Below are positions 32,958-41,559 of a stretch of 49,953 bases of DNA, in pieces. The stretch spans positions 1-49,953 of the forward strand of contig NZ_JANIBL010000035.1 in NCBI RefSeq assembly GCF_024505055.1. The letters are read 5' to 3'. The translations under genes and the position numbers were made by a program. Under the pieces are notes generated by a model. That model was not told where the DNA came from. It did not search any database and saw nothing but the letters and a program-made list of their open reading frames with translations. The DNA is from Methylomonas rosea. GTDB taxonomy: Bacteria; Pseudomonadota; Gammaproteobacteria; Methylococcales; Methylomonadaceae. Positions within the stretch are counted from its first letter, which is position 1, and every line of letters starts with the position of its first letter.

Positions 32958-34235
32958 TCAATCATCATCCATCCCCAAAGCCCGCATTTCCAAACCCTCG
33001 ATCTCCTGCAAAGACTTGCCGGCGATGCCTTGCAAGTCGCCGTACATGCCGACCGTGGCGTTCATCACCCGCTCGATCTGCGCTTCGCGTTTGGCCCATT
33101 GTTTGAGGATGGCTTTGCGCTCCTTGTCGAGGTCTTCCTGCATGGTAGAGAAGGCTTCGACGATGGCTTCCACCCGGTGGCGAAAGCGCGGGCCGGTCAG
33201 GTATTGGTAGACCATCTCGGTCTTGCCGTGCTGGCCTTCGGCGGCGAGGCGGGCCATACCGACTTCCAGCAGTGTGTGGCGCAACACGGTGGCGACCGGC
33301 AGGGCTGCGCGCGGGGCGGTGACCCAGATGCCGTCGACCACTTCAAAGCTTTCAACGCCTTTGGGTAGGGCGTGGCTGACCAGTACGGCGATGTCGGCTT
33401 TGGCGTTGCGTTGGTCTTCGCGCAGTTTCACCAGCCAGCCGTCGCTCCAGTTTTTGGTGCGCTTGGCTTCCCAGAGGATACTGCCGGCGGACTGGCCGGA
33501 GCCGCCGACTACGTGTTGCAATAGGTCGCCGCCGAATTCTCCCTTGGCGACCGGTTCGATAGTGTCGAACGGAAACTTGGCGCGCAGCAGGTTTTCCAGT
33601 TCCAGTTCCTGCACTTCGCCTTGAAGTTGCTGCGAGCCTTGTTCGGCTTTTTGTTTCAGTTCTTCGATTTTTTTCTGCATGGCGGCGATGGTCTGGTCTT
33701 TTTCCATCACCCGCAGTTTCAGACCTTCCTCGGCTTCGCGTTTGGCTTGGTTGCGCACTTCGTTGAGATTGGTCTGCACGCGTTTTTCGATGGTCAGTTC
33801 CAGCTCGCGCTTGGCGTCGTCCAGTTCGCGTTGTTTCTTGATCAACTCGGCTTGGGCTTGTTGAGCTTCGGCGAGTTTAGCATCGCGGACTTTCAATACT
33901 TCGTTCAGTTCGGCCAACTCCCGGCTTTTGTGCGCCAGTTCGGCGGCGGCAGCCTGTTTGGCTTTGCGGGTTTCTTCCTCGATGACGCGCTGGCGTTCGG
34001 CTTGCAGTTGTTTGGCGACTTGCTGCGCGACTTGATCGTCCAGGCCGCGTTTGGCCTCGGCCAATTGTTTTTCCTGGTCCTTGATGCCTTGTTCGCGCAG
34101 GGCGATGGCCTGGTCTTTTTGCTGTAACTGCTGCTCGAATTGTTTGCGGGTGGCGGCGAGTAACGGCGCGGCTAGCGATTCGGTCAACGGTACTTGCGTG
34201 CTGCAATTGGGGCAGATGATGGTGGCTTCGGTCAT
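32958..34235 (-). CDS. DUF2130 coiled-coil protein with nuclease-like core
   Basis: 425 residues. It opens with a single CPNC pair (residues 8-11; ATIICPNCSTQVPL), then ~30-215 is a long charged coiled coil. The DUF2130 domain follows (~215-365): LLRAKFPFDTIEPVAKGEFG, then Asp237 (GGDLLQHVV), Glu256 and Lys258 (GSILWEAKRTKNWSDGW). The D...ExK arrangement resembles PD-(D/E)XK nucleases. Length fits the family (~400-440). Its role is not established; no signal peptide, so cytoplasmic, perhaps acting on nucleic acid. It stands between mazEF and the SulP gene on the same strand. Confidence 0.88.
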   Translation of the reverse strand: MTEATIICPNCSTQVPLTESLAAPLLAATRKQFEQQLQQKDQAIALREQGIKDQEKQLAEAKRGLDDQVAQQVAKQLQAERQRVIEEETRKAKQAAAAELAHKSRELAELNEVLKVRDAKLAEAQQAQAELIKKQRELDDAKRELELTIEKRVQTNLNEVRNQAKREAEEGLKLRVMEKDQTIAAMQKKIEELKQKAEQGSQQLQGEVQELELENLLRAKFPFDTIEPVAKGEFGGDLLQHVVGGSGQSAGSILWEAKRTKNWSDGWLVKLREDQRNAKADIAVLVSHALPKGVESFEVVDGIWVTAPRAALPVATVLRHTLLEVGMARLAAEGQHGKTEMVYQYLTGPRFRHRVEAIVEAFSTMQEDLDKERKAILKQWAKREAQIERVMNATVGMYGDLQGIAGKSLQEIEGLEMRALGMDDD

Positions 34236-34297
34236 GTTGGGTGGTTTTTAGATATTAAAGATGGGTAGGTATTTGCTTTAGACGCGCTCTTGCCACG

Positions 34298-34326
34298 CTA
34301 ATCCCGGCAATTTGTGCCGGGATTAG
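34298..34326. terminator. Strong hairpin between SulP and DUF2130 genes
   Basis: CTAATCCCGGCA (34298-34309) and TGCCGGGATTAG (34315-34326) form a perfect 12-bp stem with loop ATTTG. On the minus strand it follows the SulP stop by ~32 bases. On the plus side GTTTTGA follows the stem. It probably ends the SulP transcript, but lacks a long T-run in that direction. Confidence 0.55.
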
Positions 34327-34357
34327 GTTTTGATATTACTGTAACGTAAGCCTTTTG

Positions 34358-35950
34358 TTATCTGCGCTGTCTAGCGGCTAAAGCATGGTCGCCCAGGGCT
34401 TCCAGATCGGCCAAACCCTGGATTTCGCAACGGCCGCCGCGAGCGATGTAGTCTTCCTGGTAATGGGCGATAAACTCCATCACGGTGTGGTCGATCAAGT
34501 CGGCGGCGCTTAAATCGAAGATCACGGTTTGGCCGTCGGCCAAGCTGGCGACCTGGCTTTTTAATGCCAGAAAGTTGGAGAACAAAGCCGCGCCACTGAC
34601 TTTGATTATCCAACTGTTCGGGCCGTTGGCTTGTAGTTTATAAGAAATGGATAGCAAGTTGCCCAGGGATACGCCGCGACCGATATGCAGCAGCAGTTTT
34701 GCGGCGATGCCGATCAGCACGCCGATCAACAAATTGCTGGCCAGTATCGCCAAGATGGTAATCACGAACAAAGCCAGCTGTTCCTTGCCCAAGTCCATGC
34801 TTTTGGCAAAGGCTTGCGGCGAGGCCAGTCTAAAGCCGGTATAAACCAGTAGCGCGGCCAGCGAGGCCAGCGGTATCGTCGAGATCAAATCCGGAAACAG
34901 CACCACAAACAGCAAGACGAAGCCGCCGTGAAAGAAATTGGCCCAGCTGCTGCGGCCGCCGGCGTCGATGTTGGCCGAGCTGCGGACGATTTCTGCAATC
35001 ATCGGCAAGCCGCCTATCATGCCGGACACCACGTTGCCGATGCCGACCGCGCGCAGTTCCTTATTCAAATCGGAGTAGCGTTTTTTTGGATCGAGTTTAT
35101 CGACAGCGGCGGCGCTGAGCAGGCTCTCCAGACTACCGACCAGGCAGATCGACACCACGCTTTCCCAAAAAGCAAACGTGGTCAGTTTGCCGAAATCCGG
35201 CAGATAAAAACTAGCCAGCAGGCTGTCCGGGAACGTCACTAGAAAGTGCGGGGCAAACAGGATGTCCTTGGGGACGATGAATGCTTCGCCCGGTTGCAAT
35301 CGATCCAGCTGGAATAGATGGCCGAGCAGGATGCCGGAGGCGATGACGATAATCGGCGCCGGAATCTTGCGCAGTAAGGGCTGTTGAATCTGCGGCCAGC
35401 CGATCAGAACCACGATGCCGGCCAGTGCGATCAAGCCGATTTGCGGCATAAAGTAAATCAGGCTGTGTGGTAAAGCCGAGATACCGGACAGGATGCTGGT
35501 GCCTTGACTTTGTACCCCGGCCATCACCGGCAACTGTTTGCTGATGATGATAATGCCAATCGCCGCCAGCATGCCGTGTACTACGGAGGCTGGGAAAAAT
35601 GCCGCCAGCCGGCCGGCTTTGAAATAACCCAGCACGGTTTGCAAGGCGCCGGCCATGACGATTGCCGCCAAAGTATAGCGATAACCGGCCAGCGCATCGC
35701 CTTCGCCCAAGGTTTGCACCGAGGTCAAAATCACCACTATCAAACCGGCTGCCGGGCCGGTGATGGTCAGTTGCGCGCCGCCGATGCGCGACACCAGCAA
35801 GCCGCCGACGATGGCGGAAATGATGCCGGCCATGGGCGGAAATCCCGAGGCTACAGCGATCCCCAGGCACAGAGGCAAGGCAATCAGGAATACCAAAAAG
35901 CCGGCAGTCAGGTCTTGCCGCCAATGATTTGCTAACGAGAGTTTTTGCAT
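34358..35950 (-). CDS. SulP-family inorganic anion transporter
   Basis: The start is set at ATG 35950 (MQKLSLANHWRQDLTAGFLV) because GGAG lies 6 bases upstream. An upstream extension of 15 codons has no support. 530 residues: about 11 membrane helices over ~15-430, with LTITGPAAGLIVVILTSVQ (~73-91) typical of SulP, SLESLLSAAAVDKLDPKKR and IVRSSANIDAGGRSSWANFF. The C-terminal ~440-525 is a STAS-like domain. SulP proteins carry sulfate, bicarbonate or other anions, often with Na+ or H+. The substrate is not decided by sequence; bicarbonate or sulfate are both reasonable. Single gene. Confidence 0.93.
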   Translation of the reverse strand: MQKLSLANHWRQDLTAGFLVFLIALPLCLGIAVASGFPPMAGIISAIVGGLLVSRIGGAQLTITGPAAGLIVVILTSVQTLGEGDALAGYRYTLAAIVMAGALQTVLGYFKAGRLAAFFPASVVHGMLAAIGIIIISKQLPVMAGVQSQGTSILSGISALPHSLIYFMPQIGLIALAGIVVLIGWPQIQQPLLRKIPAPIIVIASGILLGHLFQLDRLQPGEAFIVPKDILFAPHFLVTFPDSLLASFYLPDFGKLTTFAFWESVVSICLVGSLESLLSAAAVDKLDPKKRYSDLNKELRAVGIGNVVSGMIGGLPMIAEIVRSSANIDAGGRSSWANFFHGGFVLLFVVLFPDLISTIPLASLAALLVYTGFRLASPQAFAKSMDLGKEQLALFVITILAILASNLLIGVLIGIAAKLLLHIGRGVSLGNLLSISYKLQANGPNSWIIKVSGAALFSNFLALKSQVASLADGQTVIFDLSAADLIDHTVMEFIAHYQEDYIARGGRCEIQGLADLEALGDHALAARQRR

Positions 35951-36290
35951 GAATTCTCCAGGGAATTTGTGCTGGCCCGCCATATGCCGAATCAATCGGT
36001 TGGCGGATTGGATAAGGTTTTTTACTCAATCATAACCAGTTTTTTCCGAACATTATGAAGTTTGTGGGGCGGATGCCGTTCGAGCTTTTTGTTATGGGCA
36101 TGGCTAAACTGGAGTTGACGGCCTTTGTCGCAGGCTGAGTTTTAAAGTTTGAATATGCCTGCGACAGTGCGTCGCACGGACAAATAAAACGGGCCAAGCC
36201 TTATGATTCGGGTAAAATGCGCCGTCCAATTCTGGTCTTTTTTAACACTGAGAACCAGCTGTTTCCAGTCTATTTTCCCGCTTTAAATTA
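35951..36290. promoter_or_regulatory. Divergent region between SulP and pga genes
   Basis: About 340 bases between two outward-facing starts. A perfect 10-bp inverted repeat, TGTCGCAGGC (36126-36135) / GCCTGCGACA (36157-36166), lies ~125 bases before pgaB and may be an operator or structured leader. No clear promoter pair called. Confidence 0.5.
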
Positions 36291-38210
36291 ATGAATATGC
36301 ACATTGTTGCTCGTGTAATTTTTGTCTTTTTCTGTCTGTTTACCGGGCCCTTGCTGGCTGCCGATTCGGGTAACTCCAGCTTTCTGGTATTGAATTATCA
36401 CGACATTCTGGAAGAAGAAGAGCGGGTGCCGCCATTTGATCGAATCGCGGTCAACAAAGATCATCTTGCCGATCATTTCGCCTGGTTGAAGCAGAACAAC
36501 TATCACGTTATCAGCGTCCAGGATTTGCTGGATTGCATGAAGGGCGACAAAGTATTACCCACCAAGGCCGTGATGTTGACCTTTGATGACGGTTACCTGA
36601 GTTTTTATACCCGGGCCATGCCCTTGCTGAAAAAGTACAAGTATCCGGCCACTTTGGCGGTAGTCGGTTCGTGGCTCGAGCAGCAAAATGTTCCGGGCGT
36701 AAAACCGTTAATGACTCCTGCACAGATTCGTGAAGTGGCGGAAACCGGTCTGGTCGAGATTGCGTCGCACACCTATGATTTACATCATGGCATCGTCGCC
36801 AATCCGCAAGGCAATCAGCAAAGCGCGGTGACTTCGCGTTTATACAGCAACGAATACGACGAATACGAGAAAGACGAGGACTATCGCAAACGGATTTTCC
36901 AGGAAGTGGATAAAAGCTCCGAGCGTTTGTTTCAGATTTTGGGCAAGCGGCCGCGGGTTATGGTGTGGCCTTACGGCGAATTTAACGCCATTGCGCTGGA
37001 AGCGACCAAATTAGCTGGCATGCGTCTGACCATGGGGCTGAATGACGGCGCCAATACGTTGGCTGATGCGTATGTGATGAAGCGGATGATGATCACTGAT
37101 GATGTCAATGCCAAACAATTCGGCGAGATCGTCAAAAATCAGCGGGTCGGTCAAGAGTTGCGAGTCGCGCATGTGGATATGGATTACATCTACGACGATG
37201 ACGAGGAGCAGACCGAGAAGAATTTGGCCCTGGTGGTAGAGCGAATTAAAGCCAGTGGCGCCAATACCGTCTATTTGCAAGCGTATTCCGATCCGGACGG
37301 CGACGGCAACGCCGACAAGCTGTATTTCCCCAATCGGCATCTGCCGGTGCGCCGCGACATGTTCAATCATGTGACCTTGCAATTGCGCACGCGGGCAGGG
37401 GTCAGAGTGTATGCCTGGATGCCAATCATGGCTTACAAGGCCGATGTGCCGCTGAAGTGGTATGTAAAGGAATGGCGCGGCGGCGAGCCGCAGCTATCCA
37501 GACACATCTATACCCGCTTGTCGCCGTTTAACCCGGAAGCACGACAGTTTGTCGGCGAGATATACGAAGACCTGGCCAAACATTGCGACTTTAACGGTAT
37601 TCTGTTTCACGACGACGGGATTTTGTCGGATTACGAGGACGTCTCGCCGCTGGCGATGGAGTTTAGCCGCAATGTCTGGGGCATGCCGGCCGAGTTCGAC
37701 ACCATTCATGCGTCCAGTGAATTACGCATGCGCTGGGCGCAGCATAAAACCGAGTTGATCGGTCAGTTCACCGATTATTTGGCCGACAAGGTCCGGTTCT
37801 ATCGGCCTTATATCAAAACGGCCCGTAATTTTTACTCCTTGCCGCTGTTAAAGCCGTATAGCGAAGAGTGGTATGCGCAGTCTTTCCCGGCGTTTTTAAA
37901 GCATTACGACTATGTGGCGGTGGAGGCGATGCCTTTCATGGAAGAGGCTGAAAATCCCAAGCAATGGCTGATCGAGCTAGTGGAAAAGACTGCGCAATAT
38001 CCTGACGGTCTGGACAAGATGGTGTTTGAATTGCAGGCGGTTAATTGGAAAACCAAGCAGGATATTCCTATGCCTGTGTTTATCGAGCAATTCGAGTTAT
38101 TGAAAAAGCACGGCGCCAAGCATATCGGCTATTACCCTGATAATGTTTTTAACGACCAGCCGAAGTTGGCGGAGCTGAAAAAATTCTTTCCGGTTTCCAA
38201 AAAGGATTAG
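36291..38210 (+). CDS. pgaB: Poly-beta-1,6-N-acetylglucosamine N-deacetylase PgaB
   Basis: 639 residues with a signal peptide (MNMHIVARVIFVFFCLFTGP, cleavage near LLAAD). No lipobox Cys, unlike E. coli PgaB. The first ~270 residues are a polysaccharide deacetylase: LVLNYHDIL, MLTFDDGYLSFY with the metal and catalytic Asp pair, and EIASHTYDLHHGI with the metal His residues. WPYGEFN follows. The second half (~290-620; RVAHVDMDYIYDDD, then FHDDGILSDYED) is the glycoside-hydrolase-like GHL13 domain. It deacetylates PNAG in the periplasm during export. pgaC and pgaD follow within one operon. Confidence 0.95.
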   Translation: MNMHIVARVIFVFFCLFTGPLLAADSGNSSFLVLNYHDILEEEERVPPFDRIAVNKDHLADHFAWLKQNNYHVISVQDLLDCMKGDKVLPTKAVMLTFDDGYLSFYTRAMPLLKKYKYPATLAVVGSWLEQQNVPGVKPLMTPAQIREVAETGLVEIASHTYDLHHGIVANPQGNQQSAVTSRLYSNEYDEYEKDEDYRKRIFQEVDKSSERLFQILGKRPRVMVWPYGEFNAIALEATKLAGMRLTMGLNDGANTLADAYVMKRMMITDDVNAKQFGEIVKNQRVGQELRVAHVDMDYIYDDDEEQTEKNLALVVERIKASGANTVYLQAYSDPDGDGNADKLYFPNRHLPVRRDMFNHVTLQLRTRAGVRVYAWMPIMAYKADVPLKWYVKEWRGGEPQLSRHIYTRLSPFNPEARQFVGEIYEDLAKHCDFNGILFHDDGILSDYEDVSPLAMEFSRNVWGMPAEFDTIHASSELRMRWAQHKTELIGQFTDYLADKVRFYRPYIKTARNFYSLPLLKPYSEEWYAQSFPAFLKHYDYVAVEAMPFMEEAENPKQWLIELVEKTAQYPDGLDKMVFELQAVNWKTKQDIPMPVFIEQFELLKKHGAKHIGYYPDNVFNDQPKLAELKKFFPVSKKD

Positions 38211-38217
38211 TCAATAA

Positions 38218-39564
38218 ATGGAGAACTTGATAGACCAAGCTTGGGTACAGCAATTTATCGACTGGTGGTTGATTACCCAGGAAAATTTGCAGGAAGTGCC
38301 ATGGTGGCAATTCAACGAATGGCTTTCACGCTTCGTGTTCTATTACCCTCTGCTCATGGCCTATGTCTGGATGCTCGGCGGCATGATTTACTATATCCGT
38401 TGGGAACGCAATCGCGGCAATGTCTTGTCCGATCTGCCGGCGTTAGCCGAATATCCACCCGTGTCTATCCTGATCCCTTGTTATAACGAGGGTGAGAATG
38501 TCCGGGAAACCATCGAATACTTGTTGCATCAGCAATATCCCAATTTCGAAATCATCGCGATTAATGACGGTAGCAAGGACAACACGCTGGAGATACTGCA
38601 CGAGTTGGCCGACCAGCACCCGCAAATTCGGGTGGTCAATTTGGCCAGCAATCAAGGCAAGGCGGTGGGATTACGCACCGCAGCATTGTTAGCCAATAGC
38701 GAGATATTGATAGGTATCGACGGCGACGCCTTGCTGGCGCCGAATGCCACGGCCTGGATTGTCCGGCATTTTCTGGAAGATCCGCATGTCGGCGCGGTAA
38801 CAGGCAATCCGCGTATCCGCAACCGTTCTACCTTGTTGGGCAAAATTCAGGTGGGGGAGTTTTCCGCCATCGTCGGCATGATCAAGCGTGCGCAGCGTTC
38901 ATACGGCCATGTGTTTACTATTTCCGGGGTCATCGCTGGCTTCAGGAAAACCGCCTTGCACGATGTCGGCTACTGGAGTCCGGATATGGTCACCGAGGAC
39001 ATCGACATCAGCTGGAAGTTGCAGCTGGCCGGCTGGGCGATTCGGTTTGAGCCGAATGCCTTGTGCTGGGTATTGATGCCGGAGACGCTCAATGGTTTGT
39101 GGAAACAGCGCAGCCGCTGGGCGCAGGGCGGTGTCGAGGTCTTGCTACGTTATTTCCGGCCACTGTTTAGCTGGCGTTCCCGTGGCATGTGGCCGCTCTA
39201 TCTGGAATGCTGCATCAGTTTAGCCTGGGCGTTTTTGGTGGTGGCGATGCTGGCTATGGTGCCGTTCGAGTGGTTTAGCAACGAACCTAGGGAGGCTCTG
39301 GAGGATTTGTCGCCGCATTGGACCAGCATGTTGTTATGCGTCACCTGTTTGATTCAATTCGCGGTCAGTTTGACCATCGATTCCAGTTACGAACGCAAGA
39401 GCGGCGGCTCTGCCCAGCATTATTACTGGATGATCTGGTATCCGATTATCTACTGGCTGATCAACGTCGGCACTACGATTAACGGCTGCATCAAGGCTTT
39501 GCGTAAAAAGCGCGGTCAGCGCGCGGTGTGGGTGACTTTAGACCGAGGCTTGAGGCAAAAATGA
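38218..39564 (+). CDS. pgaC: Poly-beta-1,6-N-acetyl-D-glucosamine synthase PgaC
   Basis: 448 residues, membrane-bound GT2 synthase. An N-terminal helix (~42-62) precedes the catalytic domain. That domain has VSILIPCYNEGENVRETIEY, AINDGSKDNT, GIDGDALL (DxD-type), TEDIDISWKL and the QRSRW (QxxRW) motif of processive synthases, then three to four C-terminal helices. It polymerises UDP-GlcNAc into PNAG at the inner membrane. It lies 7 bases after pgaB and overlaps pgaD. Confidence 0.95.
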   Translation: MENLIDQAWVQQFIDWWLITQENLQEVPWWQFNEWLSRFVFYYPLLMAYVWMLGGMIYYIRWERNRGNVLSDLPALAEYPPVSILIPCYNEGENVRETIEYLLHQQYPNFEIIAINDGSKDNTLEILHELADQHPQIRVVNLASNQGKAVGLRTAALLANSEILIGIDGDALLAPNATAWIVRHFLEDPHVGAVTGNPRIRNRSTLLGKIQVGEFSAIVGMIKRAQRSYGHVFTISGVIAGFRKTALHDVGYWSPDMVTEDIDISWKLQLAGWAIRFEPNALCWVLMPETLNGLWKQRSRWAQGGVEVLLRYFRPLFSWRSRGMWPLYLECCISLAWAFLVVAMLAMVPFEWFSNEPREALEDLSPHWTSMLLCVTCLIQFAVSLTIDSSYERKSGGSAQHYYWMIWYPIIYWLINVGTTINGCIKALRKKRGQRAVWVTLDRGLRQK

Positions 39565-39998
39565 AAGACATCATCATCAACCAGCCGCATCTACAAAGTT
39601 TCCAGCAAAAATGCGGTTCGGCGTTTATGTCGGTATTAAGTTGGGTGCTTTGGCTGTACTTTTTATGGCCCTTGTTTACGCTCGGTGCCTGGCTGATGGG
39701 CTTGAAAAACTTGTCCGACGAGATTCGCTGGTTCGGCGGTTATAAAACGCTGTTGGAGTTGTTGCAGTTGTACGGTGAGATCGTGGTGATCATTGCCGGC
39801 ATTTGGTTGTTTTGGACTTTGTATTTGTCCTGGCTACATTCCAGCGTTGCCCCGAAGCGTACCGCGCCCGTGACGGATCAGCAGTTGGCTGTGGCGTTTA
39901 AAGTCGATGAGACCCTGGTATCGGCGGCGCGAGCCAGAAAGAAAATAACAGTTCATTTCGATAATCACGCGGTGATTACCGATATAGAATCGCAATAG
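39561..39998 (+). CDS. pgaD: PNAG biosynthesis protein PgaD
   Basis: The start at ATG 39561 overlaps the pgaC stop (ATGA). 145 residues with two membrane helices (LSWVLWLYFLWPLFTLGAWL and LYGEIVVIIAGIWLFWTLYL) and a cytoplasmic tail, matching PgaD in size, topology and position. PgaD supports PgaC and in E. coli is part of cyclic-di-GMP-dependent activation of the synthase. Confidence 0.9.
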   Translation: MKDIIINQPHLQSFQQKCGSAFMSVLSWVLWLYFLWPLFTLGAWLMGLKNLSDEIRWFGGYKTLLELLQLYGEIVVIIAGIWLFWTLYLSWLHSSVAPKRTAPVTDQQLAVAFKVDETLVSAARARKKITVHFDNHAVITDIESQ

Positions 39999-40076
39999 TC
40001 CGGATTGCTTGGTCGCGGTTCTGCTTTTCGCAGTGTTGGTGTTACACTGCGCTAGGCGTATTCAAGGACTTATTTT

Positions 40077-40601
40077 ATGCAACTTGCAATCACAGTGTTG
40101 GGCAACAAGTCCAACGGTTTTATCGCGGAAATCCTGTCGGCGCTGAGTGCCTGTCAATGCAGTGTAGTGGAGCTGCGCACGTCCAATCTGACTCAAATCA
40201 CTGCGGCTTACGTGCTGATCGCCGGCAATTGGAATCATATTGCCAAGCTGGAAGGCATGCTGGAAGCGATAAAAATTCGCTTTGAAATTCAGATGAGTTT
40301 TTTACGGCCGGATGAAATGCCGCCGGTATTGGAGGGGGTTCCTTATACTTTGGAAACCATTTCCATGGATAAGAACGACGTGTTGTTCGCGGTCACATCG
40401 TTTTTGTTGGACAGAGGCATTTGTATCGAAGAAGTCACGGCCAGCCGCCATCAAGCGGCATTTTTTAACACACCGGTGTTTTCCACAAAATATGTATTGC
40501 TGGTGCCGCCGGAAGTACGAATTTTATCGCTGCGTGAAGAGTTTCTGGATTTTTGCGACAGCTTGAATATCGACGCTATTCTCGAACCCATCAAAAGGTG
40601 A
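40077..40601 (+). CDS. gcvR: Glycine cleavage system regulator-like ACT-domain protein
   Basis: 174 residues with two ACT-type units: MQLAITVLGNKSNGFIAEIL at the start, and YTLETISMDKNDVLFAVTSF from ~92 onward. The match to GcvR is moderate, but the position immediately before bcp copies the E. coli gcvR-bcp pair. GcvR in E. coli binds GcvA and glycine to control the gcv operon; relatives may sense other small molecules. The stop lies 4 bases before the bcp start. Confidence 0.8.
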   Translation: MQLAITVLGNKSNGFIAEILSALSACQCSVVELRTSNLTQITAAYVLIAGNWNHIAKLEGMLEAIKIRFEIQMSFLRPDEMPPVLEGVPYTLETISMDKNDVLFAVTSFLLDRGICIEEVTASRHQAAFFNTPVFSTKYVLLVPPEVRILSLREEFLDFCDSLNIDAILEPIKR

Positions 40602-40605
40602 TCTG

Positions 40606-41076
40606 ATGACTTTAGCCACTCTCGGCTCCGCCGTTCCCGATTTCGAAATTGCCGCTACCGGTGAAAAAACCGTCAAACTGAGCGACTATCGCGGCAAAAA
40701 AGTCGTTTTATATTTTTACCCCAAGGACAACACCCCCGGCTGTACCCAGGAAGGTCAAGGCTTTAGGGATAATATCGAACAGTTCAATCAATTAAATGCC
40801 GTTATTCTCGGCGTATCGCGTGACAGTGTGAAAATGCACGAAGGCTTTAAATGCAAACAGGAATTTCCGTTCGATTTGTTATCCGACCAGGACGAGAGTC
40901 TTTGTAATCTATTCGATGTCATTAAAATGAAAAACATGTACGGCAAGCAAGTACGGGGCATAGAGCGCAGCACTTTCGTCATTGACGAAGACGGCGTGTT
41001 GGTCAAGGAATGGCGCAAGGTCCAAGTCAAAACGCACATCGCCGAGGTGTTGGGCTATCTGCAGTCGGCTGCTTAA
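40606..41076 (+). CDS. bcp: Thioredoxin-dependent peroxiredoxin (Bcp/PrxQ)
   Basis: 156 residues. Peroxiredoxin fold with FYPKDNTPGCTQEGQGFRD holding the peroxidatic Cys46. The resolving Cys five residues later in E. coli-type Bcp is replaced (Gln51), so it works either as a 1-Cys enzyme or through another Cys (in FKCKQ or SLCNLF). ERSTFVIDEDG is the conserved C-terminal strand. It reduces hydrogen peroxide and organic peroxides in the cytoplasm. Confidence 0.94.
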   Translation: MTLATLGSAVPDFEIAATGEKTVKLSDYRGKKVVLYFYPKDNTPGCTQEGQGFRDNIEQFNQLNAVILGVSRDSVKMHEGFKCKQEFPFDLLSDQDESLCNLFDVIKMKNMYGKQVRGIERSTFVIDEDGVLVKEWRKVQVKTHIAEVLGYLQSAA

Positions 41077-41266
41077 TAAACCGACGCTAGTCCATCTCGA
41101 TTGGGATTTCTCTTCGCATAGCACAAGCGGCGCAAAACGGCGCTCTAAGAAAGCTGTTTTGCCCTACGCCCGCTAAGGCAATTAAACCCTTCGCCGCGCT
41201 CAGGATTGTTTAATCCGGCGGTTTTGGCGATAATGAACTCAGTTTTTAATCATTTGGACGAAACAC

Positions 41267-41506
41267 ATGAACGAAATGCTGTCCTCAGGGATTGAGCTGA
41301 TGTTAATAGGCATGGGTATGGTCTACGCATTTTTAGCCATGTTGATTGTGGCAATCAATGTGATGTCCCAGCTGGTGCGCCGCTATTTTCCGGAAATGCC
41401 TGCCAAGTTTTCGGATCAACATGTCGTGGCAGGCAACGATAAAGCGGTGATAGCCGCTATTACCGCCGCAGTACATCAATACCGCAAAAAACATAAGCTC
41501 GGATAA
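41267..41506 (+). CDS. oadG: Oxaloacetate decarboxylase gamma subunit
   Basis: 79 residues with one N-terminal membrane helix (IELMLIGMGMVYAFLAMLIV) followed by a polar stretch and ending AAITAAVHQYRKKHK, the OadG pattern. The small membrane subunit holds the alpha and beta subunits together. It is first in the canonical oadG-oadA-oadB order, 53 bases before oadA. Confidence 0.9.
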   Translation: MNEMLSSGIELMLIGMGMVYAFLAMLIVAINVMSQLVRRYFPEMPAKFSDQHVVAGNDKAVIAAITAAVHQYRKKHKLG

Positions 41507-41559
41507 GCACACCCACAAGGTAGCAGTACTCGACCCAAAAACGTCATTAGGAGAAAAGA

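Noticed and set aside
33621..34127. Hydrophobic-looking plus-strand frame opposite the DUF2130 gene
   Set aside because: It is the antisense of a coiled coil (Phe/Leu repeats arise from Glu/Lys/Gln codons), not a membrane protein.
41077..41266. tRNA or small RNA in the bcp-oadG gap
   Set aside because: Only weak short stems; no cloverleaf or terminator pattern.
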